A stretch of DNA of 64,000 bases from an uncultured Anaerolineae bacterium. GTDB taxonomy: Bacteria > Chloroflexota > Anaerolineae > Aggregatilineales > Phototrophicaceae. Below are positions 54,425-61,272 of this stretch, one piece after another (the first letter of the stretch is position 1; every line of letters starts with the position of its first letter). A program made the position numbers and the translations under genes. The notes beneath the pieces are model-generated. The model saw only the letters and a list, made by a program, of their open reading frames with translations, did not search any database and was not told the DNA's origin. The stretch is from contig CAKQCB010000003.1 in NCBI GenBank assembly GCA_934216615.1, forward strand, positions 124,001-188,000, written 5' to 3'.

Positions 54425-54676
54425 TTAGCCCTGCGATGTGTCACTAGCACTCGCGGGGTCAGGCAGGTCGTCGAGTTGGCTCTCGGCGGCCTGTCGTCGA
54501 ATAGGTCCGTTTGACTTGTTTTCACTATACTCGGTTTTGGAAAGTTGCGCAACGATCCTGAGCAATGTCCGTGAGACATCCAGCAGGTTCGTGCTGTTAT
54601 TTGGTTGTTTTTCTTGCACGTTATTGGACTTCAAGTGCATCCTCGTGTACTCCGGTTCGACCGCTGCACCCAGCAT
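54425..54676 (-). CDS. Small protein preceding recombinase 2
   Basis: 83 residues from ATG 54676, with GGGAGG about 10 bases upstream. The middle is helical (NLLDVSRTLLRIVAQLSK) and the tail is acidic and polar. It lies 92 bases before the recombinase on the same strand. The helix resembles that of the small ORF before recombinase 1. No family recognised. Confidence 0.45.
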   Translation of the reverse strand: MLGAAVEPEYTRMHLKSNNVQEKQPNNSTNLLDVSRTLLRIVAQLSKTEYSENKSNGPIRRQAAESQLDDLPDPASASDTSQG

Positions 54677-55188
54677 AGCAAAATCGCCTCCCGTAACCCC
54701 TGAAATTTTACAGCTTCAGCCCGTCAAAATTACGGATCGGTTAAAAGGATGCGGAAATAGGTGCAAATGCTGGCTGTGCATCGGGCTTTCCCGTTGATTG
54801 AACTGACACAACCAGCATATCAAAGTGAGGAGGTCTGACCGTTGAAAATTTCCAGTTTTGGCTTAGGAGTTTTACGGGATTTGAAAGAGAGATTTCGGCG
54901 CAATATTTTTTGTGACTATTTCAAGTGCCCCGGCCAGCCGATGCCGGAAAACCGATCTTTCACTGCATTAGATGGGTTTTCATAGGCTCAAGAGGTTTCC
55001 TTTTATAATTAGTCGAACAAAGACAGCAAACCAATTGTCCCTGTGTCACCAATTAATACCTCCATTTCAGCTTTTTTTACACTGCATAACAAGTCCGTCG
55101 CGATGCCTGCGTCTCTCCCGCCGGTAACAGTCAAATAGGCTATAATTGTCACTATTTAAAGAAACGACCAGCCGATTGGAAAGCATGT
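54677..55188. other. Intergenic region with motif relatives of the element-1 palindrome
   Basis: This 512-base region holds CCTGAAATTTTACAGC (54699-54714), matching the first arm of the palindrome at 49211, and GAAAATTTCCAGTTTTGG (54844-54861), which matches its other strand around CCAGTTTTGG. It also holds one possible short ORF (54842-54985), described separately. The rest carries nothing I can assign. Confidence 0.4.
54842..54985 (+). CDS. Possible 47-residue ORF with a strong ribosome binding site
   Basis: AGGAGG (54828-54833) is followed after 8 bases by TTG 54842 and a 47-codon frame ending at TAG 54983-54985. The product is basic in the first half (LRDLKERFRRNIFCDYF) and unremarkable after. 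The ribosome site is better than for most genes nearby, but the frame is short and starts with TTG. It may be a leader peptide or the remnant of a longer gene. Confidence 0.35.
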   Translation: MKISSFGLGVLRDLKERFRRNIFCDYFKCPGQPMPENRSFTALDGFS

Positions 55189-58100
55189 ATGCCGGACACC
55201 GCAACCATTCTTCGTGATTATCTCGACAATTTGTACCGCATCAGGAGAACAGGGCAAGCTGTGCCTGAGACATCGTATTATGGCGCGATGGAAACGCTGT
55301 TCAACGCGATAGGACAGGCGCTCGGCCAGCAGCGGGTATTCTGCGTGTTGAATACGCGGAATCGCGGCGCGGGTATACCCGATGGAGGTTTGTTTCTCGA
55401 CATCGATGCTGAAGATGTTCGGCTTGACCGCCCCGGCTTTGGGCGGCAGCCGGAACGCGGTGTCATCGAGGCGAAGTCAACCGCCGCCAACATCGAAACG
55501 ATTGCCAATGGCGATCAGGTCAAAAGATACCTGCAAACCTATGGGCAGGTGCTTGTCACCAACTTCTACCAGTTCATGCTGGTGACTCGCGGTGCAGATG
55601 GCAGCGCCGTGATTGAGGAAAGTTATAAGCTCGCAGAGAACGAAAACGAATTCTGGCAGGAAGCGGCGATGCCGCGCCGCCTGACTGACCGCCATGCTAC
55701 CGCCCTGATTGAATACCTGCTGCGCGTGATGCGCCGTCAGGCTCCGCTGGCTGACCCGCGTGATGTCGCCTGGATACTGGCATCCTATGCACGGGAAGCA
55801 CGCGCCCGCCTGGAAAGCGGGGGTGTCGATATGTCAGCACTGGATACCGTGCGTGGGCAGTTGGAGAAGGCGCTGGGTGTTTCATTCGACACGCAAACCC
55901 GCGAGGAGTTCTTCCGCTCGACACTGGTGCAGACGCTGTTCTACGGCATCTTTTCCGCGTGGGTGCTGTGGCACGAGAGCGAACCCCCACCGGGCGAACG
56001 CTTCCAGCTATGGCGGCATATCCGCGATATGAACGTCCCGGCGATTCAGGAGCTTTTCGAGGAGATCACGCGCCCGACGCGCCTGCGCCCGCTCAACATT
56101 GAGGAAGTGTTGAACTGGACGGCTGATGCGCTCAACCGCGTGGAGAACAGCTTCTTTGCCACCTTCGACAAAGGCGAAGCCATCCAGTATTTCTACGAGC
56201 CGTTCCTGGAAGCCTTCGACCCCGATCTGCGTGAGCAGCTTGGCGTGTGGTATACGCCGCCGCAGGTGGTGAAGTACATGGTGGCACGGGTGGATGCCGC
56301 CCTGCGTGAGGAACTCGGTATCGCGGATGGGCTGCTGGATGACAGCGTGTATGTGCTGGACCCGGCCTGCGGCACCGGTGCGTATCTGGTCGAGGTGCTG
56401 CGTCACATCCACCAGAAGGCAATTGAGCGCGAAGGCGAACTGATGGCGGGGCAGGCGGTTCGCAAAGCGATTGTTGGCGATGCAACCACCAAAGCGCGGG
56501 TGTTTGGCTTTGAGCTGCTGCCCGCGCCGTTCGTGATCGCTCATCTGCAAATCGGGCTGCTGCTGCGCGGGATGAAAGCACCTATCGAAGACCGCACCCG
56601 CGCCGGAGTCTACCTGACGAATTCGCTGACCGGCTGGAGCGAGTTCCAACAGCTAGAGATCAACTTCACCGAACTGCGCAAGGAACACGACGCCGCCCAG
56701 CAGGTCAAGCAGCAGGAGCCGATCATCGTGATTCTGGGCAATCCGCCGTACTACGGCAGGGCCAAGCCGCCGCCCGTGAAGATCGAGGAAGAACGCGCCC
56801 TGACCGGCGCTTACCGCGAGACCAGAAACCCCGACCTGCCAAGACCGCAGGGACAGGGGCTGAACGACCTGTATGTACGCTTCTTCCGCATGGCAGAGCG
56901 CAAGATTGTGGAGAACACCAAACGCGGCATTGTCTGCTACATCTCCAACTATAGCTGGCTGGACGGTCTGAGCCATCGGGGGATGCGCGAACGTTATCTC
57001 GAAGTCTTCGACACCATCACTATCGACAGCCTGAACGGAGACAAGTACCGCACCGGCAAAGTAATTCCAGCGGGTTTCCCCGGCGCAGGTGAGTCTGACC
57101 CTAGCATCTTTTCGACCCCGTTTAACAGGGAAGGGATTCAGGTGGGCACGGCGATTGTGACCCTTGTCCGCAAGCAGTCAGAATCGAAGGGAACGCAGCA
57201 CATCCACTTCCGCAACCTGTGGGGACGAAACAAGCTGGCGCAGCTTGCTGCCGAGGCAGCAGGCGAAGCGTCCATCACTTATGAGACGCTGACCCCGGAA
57301 GTGCAACTTGGCCTGCCCCTGACACCACGCCTGACTGGTGTGGATTACCTGGCTTGGCCGCAGCTTCCTGATTTGTTTTTCTCAAACTTTTCAGGAGCAC
57401 AGACTAAACGTGACAGCGTTGTTACAGATATAGATAAATCTCCTCTGCAAGAGCGGATTAGAATGTATTGCGACACGAGCGTTAGCCATGAAGCAATGAC
57501 ACATATTTCCCCGCAGGCAATGAGTAAATCTAACAAAGATTTCGACCCAATCCAGACCCGGGAAGCAGTTCAAAAGATTGGTTATAGTGGTGAGAAAATT
57601 ATAAGATATTTATACAGACCATTCGATACGCGATGGCTCTACTATGAACAAGAAACTAAGCTAATCCAGCGCGAGAGTCGAGACTATTTTGCCCATGTTC
57701 ATAGTTCAAACCCATTCATGTTTACTACTGGTCGAACACGAAAAAACCGAATCGAACCGCCGATAGTAACTACTCAGTTCACAGACTTGAATCTAATGGA
57801 CAGTGGCGCAAGAGGTACCCCCCTCTACCTCTACAACGATCCAGGCAGCAATCAGCCGCAGACGCAGGATATGTTCAGCGCACCGGGGCGGCGTGCCAAT
57901 CTGACCAGCAAGGCGCAGGCGTATCTGGACAGGCTCGGCGCGGATGCGGAAAGCCTGTTTTTTCACGCACTGGCGGTTATGCACGCGCAGGCATACCGCG
58001 TCGAAAATGCCGGGGCGCTGCGTCAGGATTGGCCGCGTGTGCCGCTGCCAGAGTCACAGACGGCGCTGGAAGCGTCGGCGCGGTTGGGGCGGCAGGTCGC

Positions 58101-58554
58101 CGCGCTGCTCGATGTCGAACGCGAGGTTGACGGCGTGACGGCAGGCAGCATCCGCGATGATCTGCGCGAAATCGCTGTGCCGTCCACCACTGGCGCGATG
58201 CCCGATTACAGTGCGCAGGGCTGGGGCTATCTCGCCAACGGTGCGACCATGCCCGGTCAGGGCACTGTTCGTGAGCGCGATTACGGCAGACTGGATGTGT
58301 ATCTCAACACGACGACGTACTGGCGCAGCATCCCCACCGAAGTGTGGGCGTATACGCTCGGCGGCTATCAGGTGCTCAAGAAGTGGCTGAGCTACCGCGA
58401 TTTGCGCGTACTGGGTCGCCCGCTGCACGATCATGAGGTGCGAGCCTTCATGCACATCGCCCGGCGCATCGCCGCGATTCTCGCGCTGGAAGAAGCCCTT
58501 GACGAGAACTACGCGGCGGTCAAAGCGAACGTGTACGAGTGGGGGCAGGAATGA
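55189..58554 (+). CDS. Single-chain restriction-modification enzyme (N6-adenine methylase, type ISP/IIG-like)
   Basis: 1121 residues. N-terminal PD-(D/E)XK-like nuclease: PDGGLFLD (Asp65) and GVIEAKS (Glu94, Lys96). A helical connector leads to an N6-adenine methyltransferase domain with motif I VLDPACGTGAYLVE (about 389) and motif IV NPPYYG (about 518-523). The C-terminal about 450 residues should recognise DNA; the end (GYQVLKKWLSYRD) matches the type ISP specificity region. No helicase motor is seen between nuclease and methylase, so it is closer to type IIG. It would cut unmodified DNA and protect its own. Confidence 0.85.
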   Translation: MPDTATILRDYLDNLYRIRRTGQAVPETSYYGAMETLFNAIGQALGQQRVFCVLNTRNRGAGIPDGGLFLDIDAEDVRLDRPGFGRQPERGVIEAKSTAANIETIANGDQVKRYLQTYGQVLVTNFYQFMLVTRGADGSAVIEESYKLAENENEFWQEAAMPRRLTDRHATALIEYLLRVMRRQAPLADPRDVAWILASYAREARARLESGGVDMSALDTVRGQLEKALGVSFDTQTREEFFRSTLVQTLFYGIFSAWVLWHESEPPPGERFQLWRHIRDMNVPAIQELFEEITRPTRLRPLNIEEVLNWTADALNRVENSFFATFDKGEAIQYFYEPFLEAFDPDLREQLGVWYTPPQVVKYMVARVDAALREELGIADGLLDDSVYVLDPACGTGAYLVEVLRHIHQKAIEREGELMAGQAVRKAIVGDATTKARVFGFELLPAPFVIAHLQIGLLLRGMKAPIEDRTRAGVYLTNSLTGWSEFQQLEINFTELRKEHDAAQQVKQQEPIIVILGNPPYYGRAKPPPVKIEEERALTGAYRETRNPDLPRPQGQGLNDLYVRFFRMAERKIVENTKRGIVCYISNYSWLDGLSHRGMRERYLEVFDTITIDSLNGDKYRTGKVIPAGFPGAGESDPSIFSTPFNREGIQVGTAIVTLVRKQSESKGTQHIHFRNLWGRNKLAQLAAEAAGEASITYETLTPEVQLGLPLTPRLTGVDYLAWPQLPDLFFSNFSGAQTKRDSVVTDIDKSPLQERIRMYCDTSVSHEAMTHISPQAMSKSNKDFDPIQTREAVQKIGYSGEKIIRYLYRPFDTRWLYYEQETKLIQRESRDYFAHVHSSNPFMFTTGRTRKNRIEPPIVTTQFTDLNLMDSGARGTPLYLYNDPGSNQPQTQDMFSAPGRRANLTSKAQAYLDRLGADAESLFFHALAVMHAQAYRVENAGALRQDWPRVPLPESQTALEASARLGRQVAALLDVEREVDGVTAGSIRDDLREIAVPSTTGAMPDYSAQGWGYLANGATMPGQGTVRERDYGRLDVYLNTTTYWRSIPTEVWAYTLGGYQVLKKWLSYRDLRVLGRPLHDHEVRAFMHIARRIAAILALEEALDENYAAVKANVYEWGQE

Positions 58555-58558
58555 TCTG

Positions 58559-59995
58559 ATGGCACAGTCAATCAGCACCTACCTCAACATCCCCGCTCGT
58601 GATTTTGCGGCTACTGGCGCATTTGATGCGGTTCTTGAGGTTGACTCGAAGTTGTTCATTGACCCTCATCTCCTGAGGTTCACCTCTGCACCAGAGCTTG
58701 CCAATTCCTACCAGAAAATGCTCGATCACTTCTCAAAGGTGATTAAGCTGCTTGCCCATTCCACGCGCCGAGGCGATAAGTTCTGGCGTGAAGCCGAAAG
58801 GCTGATGCGTTTTAACGAGGTCAAGGGGTTATGTATCGGCTATTCAAGCACTTCTACTTCTGGCAGTGGCATGGGAGTTGGCTTTCGCCAGCAATTACTT
58901 CAAACGGCAAAAACGATCATTGATGCTGGAATCACTGACCCGGAGTTCTTCGAGTTGCTGGGATTGTTTGAGGAAGGTGTTGGTGCGGATCGCATTAGTG
59001 ATATGGTTGCCCGCATCATCATTGATGACTTGCTGACCTATTCACAACGTGTGCTTAATGAATTAGGAATCGAAGATCGTCTCACAACATGGACTTACGG
59101 AGATAATTCATATCAGCTCGCCCGTAACCCCTACAATAATTGGCCGATTATTCTGATCCCGATGGATATTCTCCGCGATCTGCCGATGGCATATGGTTTG
59201 AGCGATGTCGGGGACGTGGTTGAGTTCAATCAGCGCCTGCGTGCCCGACTCAATCAACTGCTTGGTATCTCGTGGAAGGAAGCAAAAAAACTCACCAAAG
59301 GAAAAGTGCGTACTGTGCTGCTTGGCGAACCTTATATTCTGAGGCAACTTATTGAGGAATATCGCGGCCTGCCCGCTAGACCATATAACTTCGAAAATGA
59401 TCCGGCAGGTCAGTTCATCTGGTTTCAAAAAGCACGAGAATACGCAGAGCAATATCCCCTCGACCTTAATCTATCGCCTTTTCCTTCGGCTGATGATGTT
59501 CTCACCGTTGTTCATCGCATCTGTGAGCAGTTCAAGCAACTGATTGAGCTTAATGGCTTGCATACGCTGCTTTATCGTGATGATGCCTGCACAGAGCCAA
59601 AGAGGGAAGAAGCTGCTCAAAAACTATTCTTCGGAGTAGCAGATGCTTACTGTCAAAGCAATAATCTTGATCTCAGTCCTGAAGTTAACTCTGGTCGCGG
59701 TCAGGTTGATTTCAAGATCAGTCGGGGATATAACAGTCGTGTTTTAGTTGAAACAAAGCTCACATCCAATCCCCGCCTTCAGCATGGTTATGAAACCCAA
59801 TTGGTAGAGTATCAGAAAGCAGAGAAAACGCATCATGCCATCTTTTTGGTCATTGATGTGGGTGGCTATACTAAACCACGATACAAGGCTTTCTTGAAAG
59901 CTGTTGAGGCCAGTAAGCAGATTGACCAGCGCGTACCCGATGTGATTATTGTGGATGCTGTACGTAAACCATCCGCCAGCAAGATGACTGACTAA
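58559..59995 (+). CDS. PD-(D/E)XK nuclease-like protein paired with the RM gene
   Basis: 478 residues from ATG 58559, 4 bases after the RM stop; an in-frame upstream extension lies inside the RM gene and is not protein-like. I do not recognise the main body. Near the C-terminus GQVDFKIS (Asp384) and VLVETKL (Glu398, Lys400), followed by a hydrophobic strand (AIFLVIDVGG), form a PD-(D/E)XK nuclease signature. Tight coupling to the restriction-modification gene suggests a joint function, for example an added endonuclease or a second defence gene. Confidence 0.65.
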   Translation: MAQSISTYLNIPARDFAATGAFDAVLEVDSKLFIDPHLLRFTSAPELANSYQKMLDHFSKVIKLLAHSTRRGDKFWREAERLMRFNEVKGLCIGYSSTSTSGSGMGVGFRQQLLQTAKTIIDAGITDPEFFELLGLFEEGVGADRISDMVARIIIDDLLTYSQRVLNELGIEDRLTTWTYGDNSYQLARNPYNNWPIILIPMDILRDLPMAYGLSDVGDVVEFNQRLRARLNQLLGISWKEAKKLTKGKVRTVLLGEPYILRQLIEEYRGLPARPYNFENDPAGQFIWFQKAREYAEQYPLDLNLSPFPSADDVLTVVHRICEQFKQLIELNGLHTLLYRDDACTEPKREEAAQKLFFGVADAYCQSNNLDLSPEVNSGRGQVDFKISRGYNSRVLVETKLTSNPRLQHGYETQLVEYQKAEKTHHAIFLVIDVGGYTKPRYKAFLKAVEASKQIDQRVPDVIIVDAVRKPSASKMTD

Positions 59996-60025
59996 TTCGG
60001 TATTATTATCACGTTGAGCGAAGCA

Positions 60026-60060
60026 AAAAATATATGGCTGGCGAACCCTCACCAGCCATA
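60026..60060 (-). terminator. Terminator of the sigma-like gene
   Basis: On the minus strand TATGGCTGG / CCAGCCATA (9 bp, 10-base loop) followed by TATTTTTTGC. It lies between two convergent genes. A second hairpin, CGGCTG...CAGCCG at 60070-60094, overlaps the gene end. Confidence 0.75.
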
Positions 60061-60079
60061 GAAACGAAAACGGCTGACC

Positions 60080-60955
60080 TCATGCGGTACAGCCGTAAAC
60101 TTCCTTCAATGCGATGTGTGCGTTTCGTCGCAGCATGTGGATGGTGGTCTTGGGTAAACCGAGCCGCTCAACCAGTGCCTTACAGCTTTCGTGTGCGGCC
60201 ATGCTCTTGAGCGTCACGGCCATGCGCGCATCACCTTTCGCCTCGTATTGATCCACCAGACGCCACAGCGGGATTTCATCACCGGCGAGAAACTTGTCTT
60301 TCCACTGGACCGGCTGATGGCGAAAGACGCCCAGCAGATCAGCCAGTTCTTCGCGCATCGGCTTGACGACGCTCGTCAGCCACCAGCATTTCTTTGTCCC
60401 GCTGCGCCCAGCAATCGCCGCCGCATCATCCGGACCGACACAGGTCGTGATGTAGTACAGCGCCGCCAGATGCGGCTGACTGTCGATGTATTTCTGCGCC
60501 ATGTGCTGGATGACACGCTCAAGGTCAACCCGTAGATCGACGTGCCGCGAGTAATCCGAGTGCCCCATATAGAACCGGCCTTCGTAGCCATGGATGATGA
60601 ATTCATCGGGGTCGCCGCTGCGGGTTGCCATCTCTTCGAGGTACATTTCACGCCGATAGAATTTGCGATAGTACGAGATGCCAGAGCGATACATCACCCA
60701 TTTGATCGCGCCACCATGATCGACAGTGGTCAGGAAGTGGGGTACTTCGACAAGCTGTTCCCACAGCCGCATAAAACCGTGCGCCATCATATCGGGAATA
60801 TCGACCTCAATATAGCGATAGTAATGCATCAAGCGGTTGATGTTCGGCGTCAGCGAGTCGCGGATTTGTTCGAAGGTCATGTCGCCGCCCCAAGATGTCG
60901 GGTAGCTGGCGATGCGTGGAAACGGACGAATCTGGCTGCGGATGTGATTGTTCAT
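60080..60955 (-). CDS. Sigma-factor-like protein
   Basis: 291 residues from ATG 60955 (AGGAGG 6-7 bases upstream); a 42-codon upstream extension is Arg/Pro-rich noncoding-type sequence. Residues about 30-115 resemble sigma-70 region 2 (PDMMAHGFMRLWEQL, then basic YRKFYRRE). The last about 40 residues form an HTH like region 4 (ESCKALVERLGLPKTTIHML). The middle is unassigned. It may be a divergent sigma factor for element genes or a DNA-binding regulator with similar fold. Confidence 0.5.
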   Translation of the reverse strand: MNNHIRSQIRPFPRIASYPTSWGGDMTFEQIRDSLTPNINRLMHYYRYIEVDIPDMMAHGFMRLWEQLVEVPHFLTTVDHGGAIKWVMYRSGISYYRKFYRREMYLEEMATRSGDPDEFIIHGYEGRFYMGHSDYSRHVDLRVDLERVIQHMAQKYIDSQPHLAALYYITTCVGPDDAAAIAGRSGTKKCWWLTSVVKPMREELADLLGVFRHQPVQWKDKFLAGDEIPLWRLVDQYEAKGDARMAVTLKSMAAHESCKALVERLGLPKTTIHMLRRNAHIALKEVYGCTA

Positions 60956-61272
60956 GAGGTTCCTCCTCACAGGGCTGGAAGTCCGTCCAGCGCGGGCGAG
61001 CACAACGCTCACCACGCCGGGACAGCGCAAAGGGGGAACAGTCAAGCAACGGCGTAGCCGTAGCGGAGAATTTGCGGGCAAATTTGGAGCGGTGCTTGAC
61101 GGTGGGTGTCCCTTGCGCTGTACGATCGCCGCGCGGCGTTGTGCGAGGGATATGGTTTAGGACATCGTGGGGCGTTTTATAAGTAGCTATGGCGACATAC
61201 CATTACGGTGGAAATCAGCCTTCTGAAGTATGATTGTTATATAAACCGAAGACACCCACTTATGAGCAGACT
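60956..61272. other. Divergent intergenic region without recognised genes
   Basis: 317 bases between divergent genes. Contains a GC-rich stretch with several short inverted repeats near 61105-61145. The last 80 bases are AT-richer and should hold the promoter of the STAND gene; I see no clear -35/-10 pair. Confidence 0.4.

Noticed and set aside
55189..58554. Type I or full type ISP restriction enzyme with helicase motor
   Set aside because: No Walker A or DEAD-box motifs found between the nuclease and methylase domains.
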